DNA of 64,000 bases, taken from positions 3,472,501 through 3,536,500 of the forward strand of contig JASXTE010000005.1 in assembly GCA_030280995.1 (NCBI GenBank). Reading direction: 5' to 3'. Below the pieces are notes generated by a model, which saw only the letters and a program-made list of their open reading frames with translations, was not told the origin of the DNA and made no database searches. Below are positions 13,000 through 26,349 of the stretch, piece after piece. Each line of letters opens with the position of its first letter. Position 1 is the first letter of the stretch. The position numbers and the translations under genes are program-made. This stretch comes from Hemileia vastatrix (Eukaryota > Basidiomycota > Pucciniomycetes > Pucciniales > Zaghouaniaceae).

Positions 13000-13042
13000 C
13001 ACCACAGAAAAATGGGGGGTTATTGCTAGCAATACCCCTTTC
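13000..13042 (+). repeat. Terminal inverted-repeat motif (CACCACAG...) containing a palindrome
   Basis: The segment begins CACCACAGAAAAATGGGGGG and continues into the palindrome GTTATTGCTAGCAATACCCC. It starts in the middle of a satellite monomer, so it marks an insertion boundary. The inverted counterpart of the same subfamily is at 49905-49946. A related subfamily forms both ends of the MITE at 27462-27722 and the right end at 55407-55443. No matching right end flanked by resumed satellite is visible nearby. Confidence 0.75.
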
Positions 13043-16000
13043 TTGAACTCTGTTGAGCCACAAATCTATGCCTGAATTATGCACACATCATCACCATGTA
13101 GGAAATTTTTCGGCCTTACATTTAGTCAGAGATTTGTCACAAATTGAGCTCAAGATGAACCTACATTGATCACCATTTGATCTTGCAAAATCCTAATTTG
13201 ATCATGAGTTGAACTCCCTTTGATCTCACTTTGATCTAACATAAGCTTTTGCATATCCAATATGTCAACTATTCACTTTCAAAAAGATTCGTAATGAATT
13301 TCACATGGAATATTAGAACCGAAACCAGTAATTTTGAGTAAATGGCCCATCAAAATGATTAATTTACAATAAAATACCATCAAAATTCAATCTGATTACT
13401 GAAAACTTGTGGTAAAATGACTAATAGATATTTAAATTTGAAAATAATATTCCATTTTTCAATTTCAAATTCAAAATATAAATCCTCATTTCAAATGTGA
13501 ATTTTGTAGATTCCTTGCCTTCCTATATTATGAGTAATATTTGAGGTATTGTACACCTTTGTAAATATGGTGTTGTACTGCTAGAAATTATCTCTGTTTC
13601 AATTCAACTTAATTGAAGCTTGATTCTAGAATGATACATATTTTATAACTATTTTGAGAAAAAAGTCACTAGTAATGAATTTAGCCTTTTATCTGTCCTT
13701 TATTAAACCTCACTTGATCCTACTTAAATCCAAATTGACCCACAAAAACCTTATTTGGGATATTTTTTAGCCCAGGATGATTCAAGATTGGAGAAAAATA
13801 TTACTTTACATATCCAATAGGCCTTTTGATTAAATTTTTTCAAGCTTACTTAAAATTCACATTAACATTAACTTTCACAGGAAATATTAAACACAAATCT
13901 TAAAAATATAGTATTTAAAATCAAAATAAATATAATATAATATGCTTACAACAAATTTTTTTTTCTGGATTAATTGAAACAAAAAATTTTTCATTTGTGA
14001 AAATAGAAAAAATACTATTGATCCTAAATTTAGAATTCATTTTTAAAAATTTAATGCCCCCTCACTTTCAAATTTATCATGTATTTCAAAAATTATAGTT
14101 TTAATAATTTTGTGAATAGCACACCTGAGATATAAACTTGGGGATATCAAAAACTAAAACATCATCAAATTGAAATGTTTATTATTATTATGAATGGAAA
14201 TAATGATTGAAAAACACCATTAGAGCAAGTTTGATTTTGAATAATAGGCATACTTTCTCATGTAAATTTCAATAAAAATAATTTTTATTCTTAAACAACT
14301 TGAAGTGGATACATTTGAGCTCAAAAAGAGTTGAAATTGACAAAATAAGACTTCTATAATTCATATTCAAAAATGAAATCACCCTTCATTATCTACCTGT
14401 AAAATATTTTAAGTTAAATAATTTCAAAGTCAGTATATAATGATGTTATTTTTTCTTCTAAAAAATTCATTATATAGATTAATAGTCATAAACAGTTGAT
14501 ATAGATGTTAAATTTATATAAGCAATCTTTAATGCATAAAATGATAAAACTATCTTTTATGTAAAAAGTGATGAAGAAAAAAAATATTATTAAATTTTTG
14601 ATGCACTATCAATAAAATTGAAGATAGAGCATATTAAAAGTTTAAACTTAATTTCAATTTTGATATCATCATTTTATTTTATTTTACTTGAGTAGAAAAC
14701 AGATTTTAAATCTCAATATAATTTTACATCCCATTAGTTTGTAGATTTCAACATTCTAAACTATGAAATAAATATTTATGAAAGAATTTTACAATATTTG
14801 CCCTTCTAAAAACTCATAAATCCAACTTCAAATCTTCTAACCTTCACAAGTAACCACAATGCATTCTGAAAATACTTTATATTTAAATAATTAAAGGTAA
14901 ATAAAATTATGTTTTTATTCTTTATTTCAATTTTTGATAAATAATATATATATATATATAATTGCTTAAAAAGTCTAAGAGGGAACTTAATAGTGGTTTT
15001 GGCATTAGATATATAGATTCAACTTTCAAAAAATTTGCTTGGAATAAATTACAAAGACAAAAAGGATATATTTTGATGAAAGAATACTGATTTAGGTTCT
15101 CTTAAAAGTTTATTAACCATTTTTATGGAATATCAATCCATGGTTATCATTCTTTATGATATTATCATAGAATTTTTTCCTTTTTTAATATAATGATTTT
15201 CTATTGTGTGGTATGAAGGTTAAGATAAGTTTAAAAGATTTATTGAAGATATATATACCAGACACAGTATAATCTGTAGATTTATAACTATAACTTACTT
15301 TTCTGATGTTTTACATCATTGATAAGTAGCTCATGCATTACACAAGTAACTAATTATAGTCTCTTGAAATAAGTCCATGTGAATTTCAAATTTTTTGTTT
15401 TTCTTAAAATCATTACTCAAATAAACTAAAAATTTCTTCAAATATTGATTGAAAGAAGGAGTTTTAAAATCTTATTTTGTAGTTAAAAAAGTTTGAGTTA
15501 TTTTTCATATTATCAAGTATAATGAACATTTGTAAATTTTAATTTGAAAACTAGTGATCATAGCAAAGTAATACTGGAAGAATCAGATAAAAAGGGTGGA
15601 ATAAAGTCATAGCACAACAGGAAATGATACAAAATTGTTGATTTTTGGCTCACAAAATTCAACATATTTTTGACATATTTTGCCACCTTTAGATAATGTT
15701 TAGTGGATTTTAACCTTATTATAATAAGCAAACTTAACAATGTTTTTTGGTTTTTTTAACAAAAATAAATATTGTTAGATCATTTATTTTAAAAACATGA
15801 CTTATTTTAATGCTTTATCTACAATAGTTAGTAGTTTTTTTTGCAGAAATTACTTGTTTTGATATTCTATTTTTGAATTTTTTAAGAGAGTTCATTGCAT
15901 TAAAGTTTTGTATAAATTTTTCATTAAAGCATCATATTTTAAATCTAGAGATTTGGTTTTGAAATAATATATATTTTCATGTTAATTGACTCCTTATTTT

Positions 16001-18974
16001 TGGATTGATAAATTATGTTAAAATTGGGATTGCTTATTTCTAGTGAGTGTACATCATAGTTGGTTTTCAAATCAAAGATTAATAAATGGTGAAATTTTGT
16101 AAAATTCTAAATATCTTTTAAACCTTTTTGATTTAAATAATGTTTAATGTTATGCAATCATTCTATAAGTAGAAAACAGTTAAAATCTGATAATGGTACA
16201 TTGCTTTCAATTTCTAATACTAAAATTCTATTCTACATGAAACAATGTAAACTAAAGCTTGGTATCTCATAAGAAACTCACAATTTTCAAAAATCATATT
16301 TCCAACTTTTTAAACATGATACACATTAAAATATATTTTTAGAATAAATTCCTAATTATTTTCAAATACTAGAAAACAATGACCTCAATTTATTTTAATA
16401 CTTAAACCATTCTGATGAGTGAATTTCACAATCCTCTAAGTAACATATAGTTACCATTTATACACATATGCATGATTTCTCCTTTTTTTTAATTTTAGCT
16501 GAATCTAAAAAGGAAAATCACATGTTGAATATCATCTATAGATAAACTTCTTATATTAGAAGCTAATATTTCATATGAGAAATTTGTTATTGAGTTTGGG
16601 AAAGATTAATAAGTGTTGGTAATTATAATTGAGCCATTTATTCAAGTAAATAGAAAAGGATGACCTTCTAAAGATTATATATATATATATATATATAATA
16701 AAAATTAATTATATAGTAGCATTTAACCATGGTTTTATACTAATGTCATATAAAAAAAGGGATTGAACTAAAAATTTTAGTAAAGAAAATAAAAATAAGA
16801 TAAGTCAATATTCTTGTTTATATTCTCATATTTTTGAAATGGCTTACTTAAGGGAGAAAAGTATTTGGTTTTAGAGTACAAGAATTTCTAGATAAAAATC
16901 TTCACAATATAGTTTGACCCTCTCAAAAAGAAAATTCTAAAAATTTTACTATCACATTTTATATATTTGTTACGTAATAGAAAATGGAGTTGTGTCTTTG
17001 ACAATGAAGCTTTAGAAAATGAAACAAATGATTTAACTTTATAATATAATTTTTGAAACAATAAATCATGTATTCAGAAAAAATTATATGTCTTACAATC
17101 AAGATAACAGTATTAATTAAGCAACTCTAACAACTTTGGAAAGAAAACAAGAAAAAATATTTAGTAAAATGCATAATTTATTTTTAGAATTTAAGGAAAC
17201 TTAATAGCTCTACCTGTAAACTAGCCTTAAAGCAGGTTTAGATTTAACATGTGGAAATTCATACATAGTACCCTTCCATCATTAGAGCAGAATAAAATTT
17301 ATGTAGTTTTATTTCATTAATTTATAATAGTATTTTTATTTTTGGCTTTTTCATCAGTATAACTATATATTTTTTAACTTTTTTGTTTTTCATAACATAA
17401 GTTCAAAGCTGCCCATCACTACTTCAAGATGAAACTCCATATAATGTAATAAATGAATGATAAATTATAATGAATTTTACTAGAGACTTTTCAAAAATGG
17501 TGATTAAGAATACTTATTATAATTTTTTTAAATTTTTATTATTATTCTATCTCTTGAAAGGAGATGGCCATATCTAAATTTAATTAGTTTTTCCTCGGAA
17601 AAATTTATTCTTGATCTAAATAAAATTGCATCACTATTAACTAGATGTTATTATACAATTTTACCAATTTTATTATCTGAACATAGTTGAAAGCATGTAT
17701 AAATTAAAGTGTTTCCACATAGTCTTACTATTATCCCACCATTATTTTCATATTTAGATTTCATTATAACTGTAAAATAAGTCTTTCAATAATTTTAATA
17801 ATACCTTAATATTTAATAATTTAGTTACATAGTAGATTTTTTATCCTTTTTTTTATATGAGGCTTATTATATAAACACCACTTTTAGATTTTTTCCATTT
17901 TGAAGTCTGATAATTTGAATTTTCATTTAATACCAAAATTATATCAAAAAATTTCAAAAGTATATTTTTTAAATGTACTCTTTTTGATAAACTTATCATT
18001 TCTTATAGGTTATTCTTCAACTATTTATTGTAATTAATTACCCACTCATTTATGTTCTGTTATTGTTGTTAATTACATACAGACAAAATAAGGATACTCT
18101 CATATTATATTGGAGTTTTAAATTAAAAAGTAAATACTAGTGGCTGGTATTAAATATGAAGTTGTTATAACTAAGTTGAACAATAATTAATGATTAAATG
18201 GCATTGTATATTACAAATTTTATTAAATGTATATAAAAATAACACTCAAGAAATATATATAAGATATACATATAACCATTGTATATCAAAAATGAAGTAC
18301 TTATCAACATGGTCTTTTTTAATGATTTTCAAATTTACTTAAAGAGACATTAATATTACCAATTCAAATTTTATATCAAATATATCAATATTATTCTTTC
18401 AATTTTAATTATTTTACAAAAAATTTGAGTTACAAAGTAATTAAATTCAGTATTTAATGAATGTTTTTGAAAATATTTACAAAAATAGAAATAACCCCTC
18501 ACAAAAAAAAATATAATTTTTTTTACTTAAAATTTGCACCATATTTCTACCCTTAAAAAATTGGTATTCTTCTAAAAAAAATATTTTTTAAATAAATTTA
18601 AATTTTTTTCATTATTCAATTACAAAATGTCAAATTTATAATTTTTTTTACCTTACTAAATAATTTAGTTGTAAATTTAATTTTGTATTTCCAAAAAATC
18701 AACTTAAAAGTCAAAAATTAAAAAAACAAAATTATAAATATAATTATGAGAAAGAGGTAAATTAATTTTATAATATTCATATAAAAAAATTTCATATATT
18801 TCATGGTGTTTGAATTTTAAATTTAAAGTATTAAAAAATAATTATTAAATAACCAAGTCAAATGAAATTGGCTTGGGTTTTTGGTATCACTAGCACTTAT
18901 TTTTTTTTCTTATACTCACATTTTAATTTTTTTTTCTAGCTTTCTCATTTTTTATATGATTTTTAATGTTTTTA
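13043..18974. other. AT-rich, gene-free interval
   Basis: About 5.9 kb of low-complexity AT-rich DNA. It includes TA microsatellites near 14943-14961 and 16676-16697 and long A or T runs. I see no frame with plausible composition, no intron signals in register, and no terminal repeats other than the motif at 13000. It may be the decayed interior of the element that begins at 13000. Confidence 0.6.
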
Positions 18975-19480
18975 AGACTGAAGTTGCTTTCAAACAACTT
19001 CAGTCTAATTTGTCTCTCACTTTCCAACCAGTTTGCATCTGGTAGGGAAAGTCGCTTCCATTTTAGAGACCAAAGTCCCTTGAAGGGACTTTGGTTTCTC
19101 TGTGTGCATTGCATGGCCAGAAAAAAACTTGCTTTGCAATGCACTGCATGCAGAACGTGCAACGTGCATTGCATGTGCTGCCCATATCTCATGCAGCTGA
19201 CTTGATATCAGCTGCATGAGATATGGAAGCGATTGAGCAACGCGCGTTGCACACAGCTTTGGCCACCTCCCAGCCTAGTAAATTGGCTGGGAGGGTGGCA
19301 AATGTTACAGCAAGCAATTAAAGTCGCTTTTAGCAACTTTGATTGCCTGAAAGAGACACTTCCAGCCAGGGGAAAACTGGCTGGAAGTACTAAATTGCAA
19401 TGTAAGGGACCCAAGACAATTTCAAAGGCTTGGGTCATAAATTAAGCTTTCCAAAAAGCAGCCAGTATAAATCTGGCTGC
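18975..19480. repeat. Cluster of consecutive hairpins in a GC-richer island
   Basis: Within about 500 bp lie at least seven inverted repeats: 18975-19006 (12 bp stem), 19070-19094 (12 bp stem, almost no loop), 19182-19226 (19 bp perfect stem, 7 nt loop), 19263-19298 (13 bp with one bulge), 19358-19388 (12 bp), 19408-19436 (8 bp) and 19458-19480 (8 bp). A further short one is at 19602-19620. The stems differ in sequence, so this is not one repeated unit. The island also has repeated GCATTGCATG-type words around 19105-19175. Reading frames here are by-products of the palindromes. Confidence 0.85.
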
Positions 19481-19620
19481 AATAAAAAGTAAATTATCTA
19501 ATTAAAATACATAAATAAATAAAAATTTGTTCAAAAAGATATACAACGCTCTGCAGCCGGTTTTAAACGGCCTTCCATTGATACACATAAAAACAAAATA
19601 AAATGTTGCTTTCAGCAACA

Positions 19621-21599
19621 TTGGCCATGTTTTGATATTTTGAGCTAAGTAAGATCAGGAAAAAGGCCAAGGCATAAAAATTTCACAATTAAAAATCTAC
19701 CAATTTAATATGGTGGGGAGGTTCATATTTTAGAAATAGGTGGTGCACATTATAGTTCCCTTTAAAAAAATTCAAAAATGAATTAATTTTGACGCAATGT
19801 AAATTTAAATGTGATGAGTGTATGTTTTTTAGCTATGTGAAAAATGGTGTGGTCTACCAACATTGGCAGGGGCCTTTGTTGTGTGATTTGGCGCTGTTTG
19901 TGCATGTCTTAATTGACATTTGTTAAGGAATTGGGTATTTTTCTGGTTTTATTCCGTGGATATTGGGTCTGCGGGTATGTGGGTACTATCATTTGATAGC
20001 CCTGGTTTTTTTCTATATTTTATGTCTTGAAGACATTTTTCATATTCTAAGTTTTAAGGGGTCATTTCCTCATTTTTCATATATAAAAGATTGCTGTTTA
20101 ATTTTGTTTTTTGTGTTTTACGGGCTAACCTTAAGTCTTAGAGTTAAGTGCTTAGTACCATTGGATAGAGCTAATTTTTCTCTATATTTCATGTCCCAAT
20201 GTTGTTATAGTGAAATTCTGTTTTTTAAAGGTTTTAGTAGTTGTAGCTAATTTTTCTAAGTAGATTAGTGGTTTTTATTGGTTTTCTGGCTTCAGGGAGG
20301 CCGGGCCGCTTCAGGCGGCACCTCCGACATCAGGCGGCCCGCCTACCTCTGTTTTAGAAGGTTGGGGAGCGCTTCAGGAGGGTTTTTCATTCAATTTGGT
20401 GGGTGCGCATGGGCTCTTAGTTAGTGGTCTGTGTGTACATAGTGAATAAGACAGTTTGGGGCAACCTTAATCATCATACAACCATCCGGAGGTGATATCA
20501 TTGTTCCTCACTCAGTTTTCACTGTTTTCTGGCCACAATTGGCTGTGTTTGTTGCAAGTGAGTTCTTCAATTAACTTAACCTTCGCAACTGTTTTCTCTG
20601 TTATAGTCTTGCAAGCTATAGCAAGTATTATTGCTGTCTCTGGTGTGGATTCGCAGCCTACATCAAGTATCTTTGCTGTCTCTGGTGTGGACATTGTTCC
20701 ACATTTCAGTTCTTTGGTCTGGTAGTCTATCTGGGGACTACTTTCTTGGCTCATCAAGCAGTCAAGTGTGTTGAAAAGGAGCTTTAGCAAAACAGGAACC
20801 AACTTACTTTAGCAAGTAAATCTCACTCTATTTTTCTAAAGGGACAGGGGATTTTTTCTCTGGTTTTTCTCCAACTCCCTTGGTCAAGGCCTATAGCTAG
20901 TACTATAGGATTGTATACAATGGTAGCTCGAATTATGTGGCTTCAATTTTTTTTAGATGTGAAATTCAGCATTCCACAAATGTTCATCTGTACAACATGC
21001 AGCCAAGAAAATTCTAGCTGGAATTAGTATATGCATGGGAAAAAATGATCATGCTGTATACAGTGCCTTGGCAACATTATTCTTGGAATTTAGATGAAGT
21101 TTATCATATGACTTGGAGAGCTGCATTTTTTTGAAAATGAGATCAGTGAAAATTTATAATATCTACATCTGTTTGCTACCCAATTTTTTTTCTTTTCTCT
21201 TTCTCACTTACCTTTTTCAAAAATTATCAATCATATTTTTGCTTTATCATTTTGAATTATTGGTACTATTTTCTTGACCTTATCTGATTACTGGTAAGAA
21301 AATTTTTCTTTCTATTGCATTTCATATCATTTTGGTTTGTTACTCTTTTTTACACTTTTGACAAGTCAATCTAATGATTCTAATTCTGAATTTATTTTTA
21401 TGGTATCTTTTACTGTACCCTTTCGATTAATTAAAAAAAAAATTCTTTTTCAGTTAACTTAAAGTTTTGTTATTTGTTTGTCAATTTACTTTTCTTTATT
21501 CCTTATCAAAAATGTTCAATTTATTTATCTAACCATTTATTTTTTAAAAAAGTAATTATAAAATAAACTTTATAATTAACTTTGATCAATCAGCTACAA
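19621..21599. other. Intergenic region with a GC-rich patch and a short tandem duplication
   Basis: No gene can be supported. A GC-rich patch at 20298-20345 contains GGGCCGC and its complement GCGGCCC about 30 bp apart and repeats CAGGCGGC. A 28 bp stretch at 20622-20649 (ending GCTGTCTCTGGTGTGGA) recurs at 20664-20691 with two changes, a 42 bp step. The frames over 20492-20802 depend on this duplication and look non-coding. Confidence 0.5.
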
Positions 21600-23318
21600 A
21601 TGGAAGAAGATTTTATAGACACGTAAGTTCATGTTTTGCTTATCATTTTTCTATATTTTCTTAATACTTTTTCAACCATTATATTATTAATATGAAAAGT
21701 AAAACATCATCTCGTACTTGCTGAAAGCATACAGGATAATGTTTTGCTTTTCATAATAATAATTAGATTTTTTGTACTTTAACTTTAATTTATTTATTTT
21801 TAAGTTGTTTCAAAGTCTCGTACTTGCTGAAAGCATACAGGACAATTCTACAATTTAAAAATTAATAATTTATTGAAGTATAACTTTCTAAGTCAATATA
21901 TTGGTCAGAGCAAGATTTTTCATTTTATATATGTGGATATGATAATTTTGTAAATTTTTTAATATTACTAGTGTATTGGAGTTATACTTTCATTATATTA
22001 TTAATATTAAGTGTAGAGCCAAATCTTATACTTGCTGAATGCATACAGGATAAAGCTATACTCTTTATATGTATAATTTAATAAAGTATACCTTTGAAAC
22101 ACTTTCTTAATATTTTAAATAAAGAAAAAGTATATAAATTTACTAATATGTAGATATGCTAACTTTTGTATTTCTAATATTGAAGATATGATAAATTTAA
22201 AGGTATCATTGACTGATAATTGAAATTCTGTTACTATTTTCTAATTTTTGATTTTTTGTTATTTTAAATCAAAATTGAATTCTCTTAGGATTGAACCATC
22301 AATGAGTAACAATTTGAAAAAAACGGCCAGGGAAGAACTCTAACAATAGGTGGGTGAAAGACATTGCTACTTGAATGAAACTTGTAAATGCTCTTGGAAT
22401 GGTTACAAATGGGAAGAAGCCACATTTCTACGCACGATCTTATGCAAATAATATGACAGATTGCCATAATTATTACAATTTTTTTTCTGGTTTTAGTATT
22501 TATAAACCAAAAGGTGTCTTAATACCTAATGTTCTTGTGCAGAGTTTTGAAATTCATGAGCTCAAAGAACTAGATATGTTAGAAGCTACGGTGCAATGCA
22601 TTAAGGATCTTTCTTACTGCGAACATGAAATTACAAATAATGGTTATCATCAAAGAGCTGGTGGTTTTGGATAAATGTTTGGTGGTGGCTTTATTTTAGA
22701 TAGGAAGAAATCTTTATATATTTGTAAGTATCACTTATTTTAATTTAAATACTGAATTTTTGAATGCTTTTCCTTGCAGATGAATACACTGATGATATTG
22801 TACAAACGGATGAATATAAAAAACAAATGAAGAGGATTGAAATGTACTTTGAATATTTTTTAAATAAAATATCATATGTAAAGTACAACGAGGCAACTAA
22901 TCTTTGTGCAAAACTTGGTATTCCTGGATTTTCAAAAGTTTCTAGTGAAGAAGAGGGTGTACTGTTTGCTAGTAATTTAACTTGGACATCTGGAGCAAAT
23001 GGTAATGGGTTCTCCAATGAGGTTCATTGTGATAAGGATGCAAGTGAGTATACTTTAGGAATATTTTTTCCTAAAGATACAGAAAACAATACCATTCATA
23101 TGAAGTACAATAAGACCCAACCACAACAAACAGGTGGATAACTTATGTTTCCCAAAATTTGAAGTAAAATCAACTTTGAAGCAACTAATGGAATAAAAGT
23201 GATGTTATGGCCTGCCTATCAACTGAGGCATTTTACCTCAAGATGTCACAAAATTTATGGCTTCACAAGGATAGGTTCTTCTATTCAAATCAGCACTAGA
23301 ATTTTTCATGTTATATAA
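21600..23318 (+). pseudogene. TET/JBP-like 2-oxoglutarate/Fe(II) dioxygenase gene, broken
   Basis: I infer three exons: 21600-21622, 22289-22723 and 22780-23318, with GT-AG introns (the last 56 bp) that keep phase. The C-terminal exon has the layout of a fungal TET/JBP-type dioxygenase. A Phe/Trp-rich lead-in precedes the iron-binding H-x-D (VHCDKD; His 23025-23027, Asp 23031-23033). Then come a GG-x-LMFP strand, a distal His (LRHFTSR, 23229-23231), and an Arg (FTRIGSSIQIS, 23268-23270) expected to bind 2-oxoglutarate. Known relatives oxidise methylated bases in DNA. The frame is interrupted by an A7-tract frameshift (22317-22323), TGA 22372, TAA 22672, TAA 23139 and TGA 23160, so this copy is inactive unless assembly errors explain them. 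The fold assignment rests on motif spacing, not a search. Confidence 0.68.
21711..22050 (+). repeat. Three copies of a 25 bp motif inside the predicted first intron
   Basis: CTTGCTGAAAGCATACAGGA recurs with its CTCGTA lead at 21711-21736, 21817-21842 and (three changes) 22025-22050. The spacings of 106 and 208 bp suggest a roughly 105 bp step with one lost copy. All three lie in the 666 bp intron of the dioxygenase relic, which is long for this genome. Confidence 0.7.
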
Positions 23319-24308
23319 AAGCTTAATGTTTTTAATATTGATATTTCAGAGTACTTGGAAATGAAAGAAGAAAAAGATAGAGTATAAATATTTGATTAGT
23401 TCTTTGAGAGTTTTTTTTGAAAAGAGTTGACTTAATAGAAGAAGAAATAAAATCAGCAAAGTATTATTTATCTAATGTTAAGACAAATCTAAAAAATTTT
23501 GATAATTAAATATTAAAAATTTATATCATATTTACACAACTTAATGTGAAATTAAACATTATAAATACTGGGAGTAGCTGTAAGATTTTCAGTTTTGATG
23601 ATTAAAGTATTATCTATTTTTTTTATTTGTGAAATAGAATAATTTTTTTTTCATAATATTATAAGAAAATTTGATTTACTTTTGAGGAAATATATAAGTT
23701 GTGAAATATTTAAATGTCATTTTTATTAAATTGGTAGCAAAGGTTCTAAAATACAAAAACTATAATTAAGAATTTGAAATTTATTAGCCATAAAAATGTG
23801 CTTTTAATGCTACCAAATTAACTGTATAGTATTTTAGGTCAAACAAGCTTATTAATAAAAAAGTTAATAATAAACAGTTTATGAAATAATTTTGAATCAA
23901 AAATAGATTAAATTGTATTTTTTTAAGAATACACACATTTAATTATTTAAGTTGTTCTACTTCTGATTAAAAATGTTACAATAAATGAAAAAATTTGTAA
24001 TAATTAATAGATTATTTAATATTAAAGGTAAAGTAACAAAACTAGAGCAGTTATCATATTATTATATAATCAATAAAATATTTAAGAATTTAATACAAGT
24101 ATTTGAAATCATATAAGTAGATTTTAAAATCTTTTTTATTGCTGGACTTACAATAATTTTTTTTAATAATTAATTTAGAAAATCATGTCAAAGGTTTCTT
24201 AATAAATTTCAAAGATGGTCACATTTTTGACGTATTTGAAGAAAAATAACTTGAATTATACAAGATAAATCATTTACACAGAACTTTATTTATTTAAATG
24301 TTGGAATA
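23319..24308. other. AT-rich intergenic spacer
   Basis: Very AT-rich sequence between the dioxygenase relic and the 3' end of the split gene. No coding frame or repeat was recognised. Confidence 0.5.
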
Positions 24309-25171
24309 TTAATTTATTGAAAGGCTATGTTTAGCAAAAAAAGGTGATACTGGCTGAATGAAGCTCCAGTGATTAAGAAAATCTGCAGAAATAGCCCTAG
24401 CGATTCCCGGAGGACTTGGAGTATCAATTTTTAAAGGAAATGGATCACACTTGTCTATAAAAGGTTTTATTAATGTTAAAATATAGTTATTTAAATTTTT
24501 CCAATTTATTTCTTCCATCAAATGATTTTTTTTAATGTAAATAAAGAAACTTAATTTCTGATATTACCTCCAAGCAATCAGCTGCTGAAGCCAACCTATG
24601 ATCTTGAGAGCTCAGAAATAAACCACGGACACCATCGATTATATAGAATATGAAAGATTGATAATGGTGGTGGGAGTATTAAGAATTTATCTTGTTTAGT
24701 GCAGCCTTTTGTTTCTGTCTCATTATAGTCAGTTCAGTATTTTTGTTTTTCTGACTTGATTGTTGAGCTTCGCTAGTCTTGCCACTTGATATTGTTGCAG
24801 CACAATATTTTGATTTAAGAATGATAATTGACATAATTATATCAATGAAAATATTTCTGATTTGAAGAAGAGTTGACATTGATATATCACGGGTTTGAAG
24901 TGCAGTGGGACCAACTTCTAAGCCATCAGCAATCGGACTCTTCAGATTTGAAAGGTGAGCTAGAAGCTGAAGACCACGTTCAATTGGACAATCTGAGTTA
25001 ATGTTTTGATGTGATGGAAGCTGGCTGAATTCATGTGCATTCAGATAAAGTGAAGATGATATAAGAGATACCCATGAAGAATGGCAGTGGTCACTTGGGA
25101 TGATTAATCTCATGAGCATTCGGATAAGATTATATTCAGGGTGATCCGTTTTCTCTGTTGAGGAAAGAATT
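24309..25171 (-). pseudogene. 3' part of an unknown multi-exon gene split by a retrotransposon
   Basis: The minus-strand frame from 25171 enters directly from the LTR insertion point. It encodes a Leu/Ser-rich segment with ERGLQLLAHLSNLKSPIADG and LQTRDISMSTLLQIRN, reaching a stop at 24679. A further coding-like stretch (DGVRGLFLSSQDHRLASAA, about 24640-24570), a GTAATATC donor and a segment 24521-24309 ending HSLSIN may be later exons. The reading frame is in register with the 34283-34389 exon across the retrotransposon when the GAATT duplication is counted once. I do not recognise the protein. It could be a host gene or another gene of the palindromic transposon complex. Confidence 0.55.
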
Positions 25172-26349
25172 TGTCAGCCTAAATATCCTTAGGACTGAGT
25201 ATTTCTTATGCTTAAAATAAGTTAAACTTAACTAAATTAAGCTTATATCTTAAAAAATAAGGTTAAAATAATAATATATATTATTTTATTATATATATAT
25301 ATAATTATTATTCTATTATATAATTTATAATAGTTTAAATAGCTTATCCATGGCCTAATAATACTTATTAAGGTGTTAATGGAGTCATAATATACTTATC
25401 TTAAGTGATATGAAGTAATTATTGACATACATAAGCTTATATGTATACATAAATCTCATATTCAGTGAAATATGCAGTATATTATGTATATTTAGGTATA
25501 TAAGTGGGTTTTAGCCCCTTAATAGCCTATAAACTTTGTTTTTATGTTTATTTTAGGTTATATGGACGAAATCAGTGGACTCACAACGCCTACAGAAGCA
25601 TAGACACCTATATCAGGCGCATACACCCAGTTTGGACAACTAAAATTACTTCCTTGGATGGTTATTCACAGATTTATGGGTTGGAAGGATGTTTCTGGGT
25701 TAATGTGGATGCTTGGGGATGTTATTGGGGGCTTGAAAATTTTATTTGATTCATTTATATGCTTTTAGTTTCATTAAATCTCTTTTTGATTATTTATTTT
25801 ACCTGTTTCTTTATGGTATCCGCTTTTATCTGGGTTTTCTATTTATGGTATGACTCTGTGTTATTATTAATAGTGATGGAGGGTCCTTACTGGAGGTCTG
25901 GGTGTTGAAACTGCTTGAAGTGGACACCATGGGGAGGTGATGGGCCCTCACAGTGCTGTAATTGCCAGGGATAGCAGTGACATCATCTGGATTGAAGGTC
26001 TGTGCACTCCAGTGGATTTGGGTATAAGTAAGGAGGGATTTTGACGGTTTATTATCATCATTCAATTACTACAGTTCAAACAACCACTACAATACAATTA
26101 TTAGAATTCAGAAATATATTATAAAGCCCTTATAAATTTATATTATCTTTATATAAGCTATAACTATATTTTATTCTTCTATTTTCCACCACTAGCACGC
26201 ATTTAAATCCAAGTATTGTGAGTTTTATTTGAGTGTAACTATTCTAATAGTCTTCCCCTGAGGTTTAATCACTAAATCATTTATTAATAAGTAGTAGGAC
26301 CATAAAATAACACTATTATATCATACTTATATACTAGACTATACTGACA
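25172..26349 (+). repeat. 5' LTR (1178 bp)
   Basis: It begins TGTCAGCCTAAATATCC and ends ATACTGACA, with a TATA microsatellite near 25290. It differs from the 3' LTR by roughly 17 substitutions and one single-base gap, several of them C/T or G/A. Confidence 0.95.

Noticed and set aside
18923..19445. Overlapping frames on both strands
   Set aside because: They are by-products of the hairpin cluster; mirror-image peptides from the two strands show the palindromes, not genes.
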